Positions 32,350 through 40,253 of a stretch of 64,000 bases of DNA are shown here, piece after piece. The DNA is taken from NCBI RefSeq assembly GCF_012034175.1, contig NZ_JAATEJ010000021.1:1-64000 (forward strand), written 5' to 3'. The notes below the pieces were generated by a model. It worked only from the letters and a program-made list of their open reading frames with translations. It had not been told where the DNA came from and ran no database searches. The stretch is from Actinacidiphila epipremni (GTDB lineage Bacteria > Actinomycetota > Actinomycetes > Streptomycetales > Streptomycetaceae). Each line of letters begins with the position of its first letter. The first letter of the stretch is position 1. Made by a program: the position numbers and the translations under genes.

Positions 32350-34212
32350 ATGCACGTCCGAACGCCGCCCCCGCAGGGGCGTGAGCCGATGAACCCCCCG
32401 CGTCGTGCCCCGCTCGTGTGGGCCGCGACCGCCGTTCTCACCCTGCTGGGCGCGAGCCTGGCCGTGAGCCCCGACGCGTCCGCCGCCACGACGGCGGCGG
32501 TGACCGTGAACGCCGGGCAGGTGCTGGCGACCGTGCCTGCCACCGGTGTCGGGACCAACGTGGCCGTCTACGACGGCAACATGAACGACGCGGCCGTTCC
32601 CGGGCTGCTCAGTGCGGCTGGGATCAAGGCCGTGCGCTATCCCGGCGGCTCGTACTCGGACATCTACCACTGGCAGACCCACACCACCGACGGCGGCTAC
32701 GTCGCCCCTGGCACGGACTTCGACACGTACATGAGCACGGTGAAGGCCGCGGGCGCCCAGCCGATCGTCACCGCGGACTACGGTTCGGGGACGGCACAGG
32801 AAGCGGCCGACTGGGTACGGTACGCCAACGTGACGAAGGGCTACGGTGTCAGGTACTGGGAGATCGGCAACGAGGTCTACGGCAACGGGGAGTACGGCTC
32901 CAGTTGGGAGACCGACAAGCACTCCAGCCACAGTGCCACCACCTATGCGACCAACCTGGTGCAGTACGCCTCCGCCATGAAGGCCGTCGACCCGAGCATC
33001 AAGATCGGCGCGGTCCTGACCACGCCGGGCAACTGGCCGGACGGCCTCACGGGGCCGGGTGACACCGCCGACTGGAATCACACGGTCATGTCGATCGCCG
33101 GACCGAAGATCGACTTCGTGATCGTCCATCATTACCCGACCAGCTCCAGCGAGGCCGACCTGCTGGGCAAGCCGCACGCGGAGATCCCGGGCATGGCGAG
33201 CACCCTGCGCTCCCTCATCGACCAGTACGCCGGGAGCAACGCCCCCGACGTCGGGATCGCGGTCACCGAGGCCAACGGCAACATGTACAAGGATGCCGCC
33301 TCGAACGGGCTCTTCGCCCCGGACGAATACCTGACCTGGATGGAGAACGGTGCCTTCAACGTCGACTGGTGGGGCCTGCACAACGGGACCGACTGCAGCA
33401 AGGTGACCAGCGTCGACGGCGGCACCGACTACGACGACTACGGCGTCCTCTCCAGCGGCGCGTCCTGCGAGCCGCCGCTGGACACCCCCTTCGCGCCGTA
33501 CTACGGCACGCAGATGATCACGAAGCTCGCCGCGCCGGGCGACTGGCTGGTCCGCGGTTCGAGCTCCAGCTCCCTGCTGGCCGTGCACGCCGCCAAACGG
33601 GCCGACGGTGACGTCGATGTGATGCTGATCAACAAGGACCCGTCCAACGCGGTCGCCGTCTCGCTGGACTTCGACGGCTTCAGCCCGTCCGCCACCACCC
33701 CGACTGTCTATACATACGCCAAGAACGGCACCTCGATCACCTCCGCGGTCTCCGGCAGTGCCGCCCAGCAGAGCGTGCCGGCCTACTCGATCGTGGTCGT
33801 GCAGCTGCACCCGGGGAGCGGTGGCACCGCGACGGGCGGTACGACATCGGGCGGTGCGACGACGTCCGGCGGTACGAGTGGCGGCACCGGCTCGGGCGCG
33901 TGCGCGGTCACGTACACCAAGAGCGAGTGGCAGGGCGGTCTGACGGCGGACATCAAGGTCGCCAACACCGGGAGCACGCCCGTCAGCGGCTGGACGCTCG
34001 CCTTCAGCTTTCCCGGAGACACGAAGGTGACCAGCGTGTGGAACGCCGCGGTCACCCAGAGCGGCTCTGCGGTGAGCGCGAAGAGCCTCTCCTACAACGG
34101 CACCATCGCGCCGGGCGCCGACGTCTCCTTCGGTTTCCAGGGAGCATGGTCGCAGAACGACGCGAGCCCCGCGGTCTTCGCTCTCAACGGCGCCGCCTGC
34201 ACGGTCGGCTGA
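32350..34212 (+). CDS. Secreted clan GH-A glycoside hydrolase with C-terminal CBM2
   Basis: 620 residues: signal peptide (about 1-48, ending DASAATT), a TIM-barrel hydrolase (about 50-380) with acid/base Glu in YWEIGNEVYG and nucleophile Glu in IAVTEANGNMY, a beta-sandwich (about 390-490), a Gly/Ser/Thr linker (GTTSGGATTSGG) and a CBM2 domain (about 520-620) starting CAVTYTKSEWQGG. The GNE and TEANG pattern is that of alpha-L-arabinofuranosidase or related clan GH-A enzymes often called cellulose-binding proteins. CBM2 binds cellulose or xylan. The ATG at 32350 follows AAGGAG at 7 bases. The upstream LacI operator shared with GH54 supports a role in arabinan or arabinoxylan use. The precise GH family is not settled. 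Confidence 0.82.
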   Translation: MHVRTPPPQGREPMNPPRRAPLVWAATAVLTLLGASLAVSPDASAATTAAVTVNAGQVLATVPATGVGTNVAVYDGNMNDAAVPGLLSAAGIKAVRYPGGSYSDIYHWQTHTTDGGYVAPGTDFDTYMSTVKAAGAQPIVTADYGSGTAQEAADWVRYANVTKGYGVRYWEIGNEVYGNGEYGSSWETDKHSSHSATTYATNLVQYASAMKAVDPSIKIGAVLTTPGNWPDGLTGPGDTADWNHTVMSIAGPKIDFVIVHHYPTSSSEADLLGKPHAEIPGMASTLRSLIDQYAGSNAPDVGIAVTEANGNMYKDAASNGLFAPDEYLTWMENGAFNVDWWGLHNGTDCSKVTSVDGGTDYDDYGVLSSGASCEPPLDTPFAPYYGTQMITKLAAPGDWLVRGSSSSSLLAVHAAKRADGDVDVMLINKDPSNAVAVSLDFDGFSPSATTPTVYTYAKNGTSITSAVSGSAAQQSVPAYSIVVVQLHPGSGGTATGGTTSGGATTSGGTSGGTGSGACAVTYTKSEWQGGLTADIKVANTGSTPVSGWTLAFSFPGDTKVTSVWNAAVTQSGSAVSAKSLSYNGTIAPGADVSFGFQGAWSQNDASPAVFALNGAACTVG

Positions 34213-34217
34213 CTGCA

Positions 34218-34259
34218 CCGGGCGGCCGGGAACCCGAGGGGGGCGTCCCGGCCGCCCGG
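34218..34259 (+). terminator. 14-bp perfect hairpin after CBM2 hydrolase
   Basis: CCGGGCGGCCGGGA at 34218-34231 pairs perfectly with 34246-34259, 14-base loop, starting 6 bases after the stop codon. Confidence 0.75.
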
Positions 34260-34453
34260 CCCCCGGCGCGCGTGGCGCCGGGACCGGGCCCCGGTTTCGT
34301 ACGGAAGCCCGGCGTGCTGCATTCCGGCCACCCGCCCCTCCGGCCGCTCCCTTCCTGGGCCAGCGCCGGCAGCCGGCCGACGCCGCTCACCCGCTCACCC
34401 GCTCAGGAGCCTCGGAGGCTGGTCAAAGCCCTTTCGGGGACGGCGGACAAGGC

Positions 34454-34591
34454 ATGGGCGGTCGCCGGGATGCCGAGTCACGCCGTTTCGCGGGCAGGGC
34501 CAACAGCGGCGCCAGCTGGGCCGACGACACCCGGCATGGCGACCTGGTGCGCGACAACCACGGGCCGACGGCCGGCGTGGAGGCGCGATGA
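34454..34591 (+). CDS. Micro-ORF A, 45 residues, coupled to micro-ORF B
   Basis: ATG at 34454 opens a frame with strong GC third positions over its second half: SGASWADDTRHGDLVRDN then HGPTAGVEAR and stop. A GGACAAGG sequence precedes the ATG. Its TGA overlaps the next ATG (ATGA at 34588), the same coupling seen between true genes here. No family recognised. It may be the 3' end of a decayed gene rather than a functional peptide. Confidence 0.35.
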   Translation: MGGRRDAESRRFAGRANSGASWADDTRHGDLVRDNHGPTAGVEAR

Positions 34592-34878
34592 CGCTCTGCG
34601 GATCTTGCGATTTCTGCGCCGCCAGGGACGGGCAGGCCATCGGATGCGCGACTTATGTGTGGGGCCCACTCGTGAAGGGCATCGCCGGCTGCCGCGGGGG
34701 GTGTGAGGTTTCGGTGTGGGGGAGTGGCTACAGATGTCGACCTGCCCGAACGGGCCGCCGCGTTGGGTCGATATCTCTGTATGACTCATTGACACACCCT
34801 GGGTTTGCTTGGATGCTGCTGCCCACGCAGCTGGTGAACATCAGTTCACTCTACGAACAGATGGGGCTCGTATGTTGA
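34588..34878 (+). CDS. Micro-ORF B, Cys-rich, 96 residues
   Basis: The start MTLCGSCDFCAARDGQAIGC has four Cys in a zinc-finger-like spacing and a further CRGGCEV. Codon bias is mixed and falls off in the second half, which overlaps the start of the esterase gene. The real peptide may be shorter or degraded. No family recognised; the tandem micro-ORFs look like accessory DNA. The rest of 34260-34871 shows nothing except a weak TTGACA at 34789. Confidence 0.3.
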   Translation: MTLCGSCDFCAARDGQAIGCATYVWGPLVKGIAGCRGGCEVSVWGSGYRCRPARTGRRVGSISLYDSLTHPGFAWMLLPTQLVNISSLYEQMGLVC

Positions 34879-36554
34879 ATGAGAAGGCGCGCAGAGTCGG
34901 GCGCCGAACACCCACCGGCGTCAGCGGCCGGTGGAGAAAGCTGGCCGTCAAGGCCTCGGTCATCGCACTCCTGGCTGGTATGGCGGGGATGTCGCCCGCC
35001 TTCGCCGACGACGGTGACGTTCTTGCGTCACAGAACTTCACGAACATCGCGTACAAGGACCCGATCCCTGCCACGACGAAGGGCAACCTGCTCGACATCT
35101 ACCTGCCCGAACGGGCCAAGGGGGAGAAGCTTCCGCTGGTCATCTTCTCCAACGGCTCGGCCTGGACCGCGGACAGCGGCAAGGGCGGCGCGAACACGTG
35201 GGCGGCTGCTCTCGGCTCGGCCGGGTACGCGGTCGCCGGTGTGAGCATCCGGTCGAGTTCGCAGGTGCAGGCGCCCGGTCAGATCCAGGACGTTCACGAC
35301 GCCATCCGCTACCTGCGTGCTCACGCTGACGAGTACGGGTTCGACCCGAACCGGTTCGCGTTCGCGGGCTTTTCCTCGGGTGCTTGGGCCGCGGCCATCG
35401 CCGGCACGACCGGTGGCAGTGACAATCCGCTCTTCTGGGGTACCAACCCCGCCACCGAGGGCGTATCGGACAAAGTCCAGGCTGTCGTCACCTACGCACT
35501 TCCGGCGAACTTCCGCACCATGGACTCCCAGTGGGGTGGGGATGCAACGTGGGGCGTGGACGAGAACGGGCTCGCGGTTCCTCCGAGCGGAGTCGGCATC
35601 ACCGGACTGCAGCACAATCCCACGAACTCCCCGGAGTCGTCGCTCGTGGGATGCAAGGGCGGCAGCATGCCGGCCGGCCTCCAGGACCCGGACTGCGTCT
35701 GGGCCGACCCGGCCAGCCCCGTCCAGAACGTGTCGGCGGACGACCCGCCCTTCCTGCTCATGCACGGCGGGAGTGACAACCTTCTCCCCTTCCTCCAGAG
35801 CCAGCAGATGTTCGACGCCCTCGCGGCGGCATGCGTGGACGCGACGTTCCAGTGGGTCGCGGGCCAGGGCCACACGGGCAGCTACCCCGCCAGCGTCCAG
35901 AACGTGACTCGGAGGGTCCAGCAGGTCGACCCGAGCACGTGCAAGAAGCAACCGGTGCGCCAGTACTTCGGTACCGCGGACGCTCCCATCACTGACGAGT
36001 TGCCGAACTTCGGCTACGTACAGGCGTTCCTCGACCGGGTACTCGCCCCGACCCCGCCGACCGCCCCGTCCACCCAGGAACTCCTGGTGAACGTGCCGGA
36101 CGCACCTCCCGGTGAGTTCGGCTGGACGATCGACGGCGACAACGGCCTGGTGGACCTCGGCACCGCCGAGGACCACGACGGCGACTACTTCGACGCGACC
36201 GGGAAGATCAACCCCATCGCCGTGTCGGACAGCCGTCGCTCGCTCGCCCCGTGGTCGATCTCGGCCAGCGTGAGCGACTTCAAGGACGGCGACAAGCAGT
36301 TCTCCGGCGCCTACCTCGGCTGGACGCCGCAGGTACTGGAGGCCGGTGCGGGAGCCAAGGCCAGCGGCTCGGTGAGTCCCGGCTACGACGACCACGGCGC
36401 CGGCTTGTCCGTCTCTCGCGGCCTCGGCTGGGCCGACCAGAACCACCCCAAGGGCACGGCCAAGCTGGGCGCCGACCTGGAACTGAAGATCCCGGGCAGC
36501 GTCGACAAGGGCGCCTACCGCGCCACCCTCACGATCACCGCTCTGAGCAGCTGA
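34872..36554 (+). CDS. Secreted alpha/beta-hydrolase (esterase) with WxL-like C-terminal domain
   Basis: 560 residues: signal peptide (about 1-39, ending SPAFADD), an alpha/beta-hydrolase domain (about 40-390) of the BD-FAE/esterase type, and a C-terminal beta domain (about 405-560). The hydrolase has LPLVIFSNGSAW, the nucleophile Ser in FAGFSSGAWAA, an acidic residue in LMHGGSDNLLPF and the His in AGQGHTGSYP. The C-terminal domain shows WSISASVSDF, FSGAYLGWTP, KLGADLELKIPG and the end GAYRATLTITAL, the layout of Firmicute WxL wall-binding domains though with I in place of L. Downstream lies a DUF916 gene, the usual WxL partner. The substrate may be a wall polymer or plant ester; unknown. Confidence 0.8.
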   Translation: MLNEKARRVGRRTPTGVSGRWRKLAVKASVIALLAGMAGMSPAFADDGDVLASQNFTNIAYKDPIPATTKGNLLDIYLPERAKGEKLPLVIFSNGSAWTADSGKGGANTWAAALGSAGYAVAGVSIRSSSQVQAPGQIQDVHDAIRYLRAHADEYGFDPNRFAFAGFSSGAWAAAIAGTTGGSDNPLFWGTNPATEGVSDKVQAVVTYALPANFRTMDSQWGGDATWGVDENGLAVPPSGVGITGLQHNPTNSPESSLVGCKGGSMPAGLQDPDCVWADPASPVQNVSADDPPFLLMHGGSDNLLPFLQSQQMFDALAAACVDATFQWVAGQGHTGSYPASVQNVTRRVQQVDPSTCKKQPVRQYFGTADAPITDELPNFGYVQAFLDRVLAPTPPTAPSTQELLVNVPDAPPGEFGWTIDGDNGLVDLGTAEDHDGDYFDATGKINPIAVSDSRRSLAPWSISASVSDFKDGDKQFSGAYLGWTPQVLEAGAGAKASGSVSPGYDDHGAGLSVSRGLGWADQNHPKGTAKLGADLELKIPGSVDKGAYRATLTITALSS

Positions 36555-36574
36555 TCCGACCCGTTCCAACCGGT

Positions 36575-36604
36575 GGGGTGGGGCACCAGGAGGTGCCCCA
36601 CCCC
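36575..36604 (+). terminator. 13-bp perfect hairpin with T-rich tail inside esterase-DUF916 unit
   Basis: GGGGTGGGGCACC at 36575-36587 pairs with GGTGCCCCACCCC at 36592-36604, AGGA loop, followed by GTCTTTCTTT. It lies between the esterase stop and the DUF916 ribosome site (AGGAG at 36616-36620), so it should reduce downstream expression. Confidence 0.8.
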
Positions 36605-36630
36605 GTCTTTCTTTCCAGGAGACCCCTGAG

Positions 36631-37704
36631 ATGCACGTGCCCGTAGGTCGCCGGAAGACCACCGTCGCCGTTCTCCGCCGTATCGTCGCGGCGGCCCTGC
36701 TCGCCGCCTTCGCGTTTGCCGCCCTACCCGCCGGCCCCGCCGCCGCGGCGGACGGCGATGTGACCTGGACGGTCAAGACGGCGGCCAACAGCTACGGCGA
36801 CGACCGGCCCAGTTTCAGCTACGCAGTCAGCCCGGGCGGACAGGTCAAGGACGCCATGGTTGTCGCCAACCGCGGCAAGGTGCCGCTCGACCTCGCCGTC
36901 TACGCCGCCGATGGCTTCACGACCGACGCGGGGCAACTTGACCTGCTCGCCAGGGACAAGAAGTCCGTCGGAGTCGGCGCCTGGGTCCACGCCGGCCGCG
37001 ACAGCGTCGAGATCGAGCCCGGCAAGTCCGTCGAGGTCCCCTTCACCGCCACGGTTCCGGACAACGCCACCCCCGGCGATTACGTGGGCGGCATCCTCAC
37101 TTCGCTCACACAGCGCGACGATGCCGAGGGCATCAACGTGGACCGGCGCCTCGGTATCCGCGTCAAACTGCGGGTCAGCGGCGAGCTCAAGCCCGGTCTC
37201 GCGGTCGAGCACCTCAAGGTGAGCTACGCGGGCTCGCTCAACCCGTTCACCGGGGGCGACGCCACTGTCAGCTACACGATCCACAACACCGGCAACACCA
37301 CGCTGTCGGCCCGCCAGGCGGTATCGCTGCACGGCCCGTTCGGGTGGCTGCGGGCCGAATCGGACGACATTCCCCCGGCGCCGGACCTGCTGCCCGCGGA
37401 GAGCTGGAAGGTGACGGTGCCCGTGCATGACGTGGTACCAGGATTCAGCCTGACCGCGACCGCAGCCGTCACACCGCAGTTCGCCGACCCGTCGGGTTCC
37501 ACCACCTCGCTCAAGACGGTGCGGGCCTCGACGCACGGCTGGGCGGTCCCATGGACACTGCTGCTGCTGATCGTCCTACTGATCGTGATCTCTGTCGGGG
37601 TGCTGCTTCAAGCGCGCCGCCGCCGTACGCGGCGCAAGCTGCGTGAGGACGCCCTCGTACAGGCCGCCGTCGAGCAGGCGCTCAGCGACCGGACGACCCG
37701 GTAG
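36631..37704 (+). CDS. DUF916 (WxL-interacting-type) cell-wall protein with membrane anchor
   Basis: 357 residues: signal peptide (about 1-38, ending GPAAAADG), an Ig-like DUF916 peptidoglycan-binding region (about 40-185; FSYAVSPGGQVKDAMVVANR, then ATPGDYVGGILTSL, RLGIRVKLRVSGEL), a second beta domain (about 190-300) and a C-terminal membrane helix (WTLLLLIVLLIVISVGVLL) with a basic tail RRRRTRRKLRED. This matches WxL-interacting proteins, which are wall scaffolds in Firmicutes. It follows the esterase with the WxL-like domain, 76 bases away, so the two products probably associate at the cell surface. Confidence 0.82.
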   Translation: MHVPVGRRKTTVAVLRRIVAAALLAAFAFAALPAGPAAAADGDVTWTVKTAANSYGDDRPSFSYAVSPGGQVKDAMVVANRGKVPLDLAVYAADGFTTDAGQLDLLARDKKSVGVGAWVHAGRDSVEIEPGKSVEVPFTATVPDNATPGDYVGGILTSLTQRDDAEGINVDRRLGIRVKLRVSGELKPGLAVEHLKVSYAGSLNPFTGGDATVSYTIHNTGNTTLSARQAVSLHGPFGWLRAESDDIPPAPDLLPAESWKVTVPVHDVVPGFSLTATAAVTPQFADPSGSTTSLKTVRASTHGWAVPWTLLLLIVLLIVISVGVLLQARRRRTRRKLREDALVQAAVEQALSDRTTR

Positions 37705-37715
37705 CTGTCGTTGTT

Positions 37716-37746
37716 CCGACCTGGCGACGAGGTTCCGCCAGGTCGG
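37716..37746. terminator. 11-bp perfect hairpin between convergent units
   Basis: CCGACCTGGCG at 37716-37726 pairs with CGCCAGGTCGG at 37736-37746. It begins 11 bases after the DUF916 stop and separates it from the leftward ABC transporter operon. Confidence 0.75.
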
Positions 37747-37885
37747 GCAACAGCATCGCGTCGGTGCCACCCCGCGGTGGGGCCGTCACCAGGGGCCGGT
37801 GAGTGCGGTCCGCGCCTTGCCACGGCCGCGGCACCGACGCCGTCGGCCCCGTTCGGTCGAGCCGAGCGGGGCCGGGCCGGCCGGG

Positions 37886-38692
37886 TCAGGCCTTTGCCAC
37901 CTTGGCGGCCTGGATCTGCTCGTATATCCGGGTCCGGAAGGCTGTGAAGCGGGGGTCGGCGCGGGTGGTCAGCTGATCGCGCTCGTCGGGCAGGTCGATC
38001 GTGAGTTGTTCCTGCACCACAGTGGGGGAGTTGGACAGGACCAGTACCCGCTGGCCGAGGTAGACGGCCTCGTCGATGTCGTGGGTGACGAACAGGACGG
38101 TCACCCCAAGGTCCTGCCACACGCGCCGGACCAGGTCCTCCAGGTCGGCTCGGGTCTGGGCGTCCACGGCGGCGAAAGGCTCGTCCATGAGGAGCACTTC
38201 GGGCTCGTAGGCGATCGCCCGTGCGATGGCGACGCGCTGCTGCATGCCGCCGGAGAGCTGCCAGGGGTAGGCGTCGTGGGCATGCGTGAGCCCGACCTCG
38301 GCGAGGGAGCGTTCGACCAGTTCGCGGCGGCGCTGCCGGCTCATCTCCTTCTTCTGCCTCAGCGGTAGTTCCACGTTGTCGCGTACGCGCAGCCAGGGGT
38401 ACAGGCTGCGGCCGTACTCCTGGAAGACCAGTGCCATGCCCGGCGGCGGTGCGGTGACCTTGTGCCCGCCCAGCAGCACGTCGCCCGCGCTGGGCGCGAG
38501 CAGGCCGGCAAGGCACTTCAGCAGCGTGGTCTTGCCGCATCCCGAGGGGCCGACCAGGCAGGCGAGCTCTCCCGGTTCGAGTGTGAACGTGAGGTCGCGG
38601 ACGGCCTCCACCCGGCGTCCGGCGCCCTCGTACACCTTCTGCAGGCCGCGTACTTCGAGCATGGGTTGTCCGCTTCCGTTCTTGTGAGTCAT
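37886..38692 (-). CDS. ABC transporter ATPase, nitrate/sulfonate/taurine type (SsuB/TauB-like)
   Basis: 268 residues; Walker A GPSGCGKTT (48-56), Q-loop FQEYGRSLYPW, signature LSGGMQQRVAIARA, Walker B VLLMDEP, H-loop FVTHDIDEA. The insert EYGRSLYPWLRV is typical of the nitrate/taurine class. The ATG at 38692 overlaps the permease stop (ATGA). Last gene of a four-gene leftward operon (binding protein, two permeases, ATPase). Its substrate is probably an organic anion; the adjacent regulator and pca operon suggest an aromatic acid. Confidence 0.9.
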   Translation of the reverse strand: MTHKNGSGQPMLEVRGLQKVYEGAGRRVEAVRDLTFTLEPGELACLVGPSGCGKTTLLKCLAGLLAPSAGDVLLGGHKVTAPPPGMALVFQEYGRSLYPWLRVRDNVELPLRQKKEMSRQRRRELVERSLAEVGLTHAHDAYPWQLSGGMQQRVAIARAIAYEPEVLLMDEPFAAVDAQTRADLEDLVRRVWQDLGVTVLFVTHDIDEAVYLGQRVLVLSNSPTVVQEQLTIDLPDERDQLTTRADPRFTAFRTRIYEQIQAAKVAKA

Positions 38693-39477
38693 GAGGCCCG
38701 CCGGGACGCCCGCAGACCGTGGTACCAGGCCAGGGCTCGGCGCTCGACCAGTTGGAACAGCATGGAGAGTACGAAGCCGAGCAGGCCGAGGAGGAGGATG
38801 CCGCTCCACATCTCGGGGATGGCGAAGCTGCGCTGGAAGTCGACAATGGCGAAGCCGAGGCCGTTGCTGGCCGCGAACATCTCGCTGATGACCATCAGGA
38901 TGATGCCGATCGACAGCGCCTGGCGCAGGCCCGCGAAGATCTGCGGGCTCGCGGCGGGCAGTACGAGGTGGCGCAGCCGGGCGGGAGCCGGCAGCCGGTA
39001 GCTGCGGGCGGTCTCGATCATCACCTGGTCGACGGCACGCACTCCCTCGACCGTGTTGAGCAGAACCGGCCACAGGCAGCCGCTGGCGATGACGATGAGC
39101 TTCATGGTGTCGCCGATGCCGGCGAACAGCATGATGATCGGCACCAGAACCGGCGGCGGCAGGGCCCGAAGGAATTCCAGGACGGGTTCGAGCGTGGCCC
39201 GCAGCTGCGCGTGCAGACCCACGAGCAGCCCAAGACCGATGCCGGCCACGGCTGCCAGCAGGTAGCCGGCGGTCAGGCGCAGCAGGCTCGGCACCACGTC
39301 GTGGGTGAGCCTGTCGCCGTCCCAGGTCGGACCGAACGTGCGCAGAATTGTGCGCAGCGGCGGGGAGTAGATGCTGGTGCTGTCGTCGCTCACCAGCCAC
39401 CACGCGGCGATCAGCAGTGCCGGCAGTGTCAGGGCCCACATCACGTTGACCAGGATGCGTCTCATTACACGACCCAT
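38689..39477 (-). CDS. ABC transporter permease, SsuC/TauC-like
   Basis: 262 residues, about six spans, with the EAA-type loop IETARSYRLPAPARLRHLVLP near residue 150. The start ATG at 39477 shares one base with the upstream TAA (TAATG). It overlaps the ATPase gene by ATGA. A second in-frame ATG at 39465 starts MRRILVNVMW and is also possible. It pairs with the permease at 39477-40253, so the transporter has a heteromeric membrane part. Confidence 0.88.
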   Translation of the reverse strand: MGRVMRRILVNVMWALTLPALLIAAWWLVSDDSTSIYSPPLRTILRTFGPTWDGDRLTHDVVPSLLRLTAGYLLAAVAGIGLGLLVGLHAQLRATLEPVLEFLRALPPPVLVPIIMLFAGIGDTMKLIVIASGCLWPVLLNTVEGVRAVDQVMIETARSYRLPAPARLRHLVLPAASPQIFAGLRQALSIGIILMVISEMFAASNGLGFAIVDFQRSFAIPEMWSGILLLGLLGFVLSMLFQLVERRALAWYHGLRASRRAS

Positions 39478-40253
39478 TAGACGACTGCCTCTCCGCGGAC
39501 GGACTGGTGCCAGGAGAGCAGCCGGCGCTCCGCGGCCCGTGCGCCCAGGTTGATGCCCAGGCCGAGCAGTCCGGTGACCGCGATGAGCGCGTACATCTGC
39601 GGGACGGCCTGCGAGGACTGGGCGACGGCGATCCTGACGCCGAGGCCGGGCGCCCCGATGACCAGTTCGGCGGTGATGGCGAGGATCAACGCGACCGCGG
39701 CGGCAAGCCGGATGCCGGTCATCAGATAGGGCAGGCCGGTGGGCCACAGCAGGTAGCGGATCCGGGCCCAGGTCCCGAGCCGGTAGCTGCGAGCAGTTTC
39801 CTCCGCTACCGGGTCGATGTCCCCGACGCCGTAGAGCACCTGCACCAGTACTTGCCAGAAGGCCGCGTAGACCACCAGGAGCAGTGTGGAGCCGATCTGC
39901 GTGCCGTACAGCAGGACGGCCAGCGGGATCAGCGCCACCGAGGGTATAGGGCGCAGGAACTCGACGGTGGAGGCGGTGAACCGGCGAAGCCAGGGCACGA
40001 GGGCAAGCAGCACGCCGGCGACGACACCGCCAGCGACGGCGATCAGCAGCCCCAGACCCCAGGCGATGAGAGTGTCGCCAAGGGCCGACCAGAAGGAGCC
40101 CTGGAGCACCTGGTCCCACAGAGCCACCGCGATCCGGCTGGTCGGCGGGAAGTAGGCGGACGGCACCAGGCCGGTCCGTGGGAGCAGTTCGATGAGCACG
40201 AGGAATCCGAACAGCCCGCACAGACCCAGCCCGGCACGGCGGGCGGCGCTCAC
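39477..40253 (-). CDS. ABC transporter permease, SsuC/TauC-like
   Basis: 258 residues from the GTG that overlaps the binding-protein stop (GTGA). About six spans and the loop AEETARSYRLGTWARIRYLL near residue 150. It resembles the neighbouring permease in the loop ETARSYRL, so the two arose by duplication. Most members of this class use a homodimer; two distinct permeases are less usual. Confidence 0.88.
   Translation of the reverse strand: MSAARRAGLGLCGLFGFLVLIELLPRTGLVPSAYFPPTSRIAVALWDQVLQGSFWSALGDTLIAWGLGLLIAVAGGVVAGVLLALVPWLRRFTASTVEFLRPIPSVALIPLAVLLYGTQIGSTLLLVVYAAFWQVLVQVLYGVGDIDPVAEETARSYRLGTWARIRYLLWPTGLPYLMTGIRLAAAVALILAITAELVIGAPGLGVRIAVAQSSQAVPQMYALIAVTGLLGLGINLGARAAERRLLSWHQSVRGEAVV

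Noticed and set aside
30742-34218. Very long open frame on the minus strand (over 1100 codons) across the lipoprotein and CBM2 hydrolase
   Set aside because: It is a mirror of high-GC genes: the plus-strand frames give signal peptides and recognisable domains, while this frame gives low-complexity Arg/Gly/Asp text.
34789-34817. TTGACA upstream of the esterase as a promoter
   Set aside because: The matching -10 (GATGCT at 18-base spacing) is poor, so I left it as a weak hint only.
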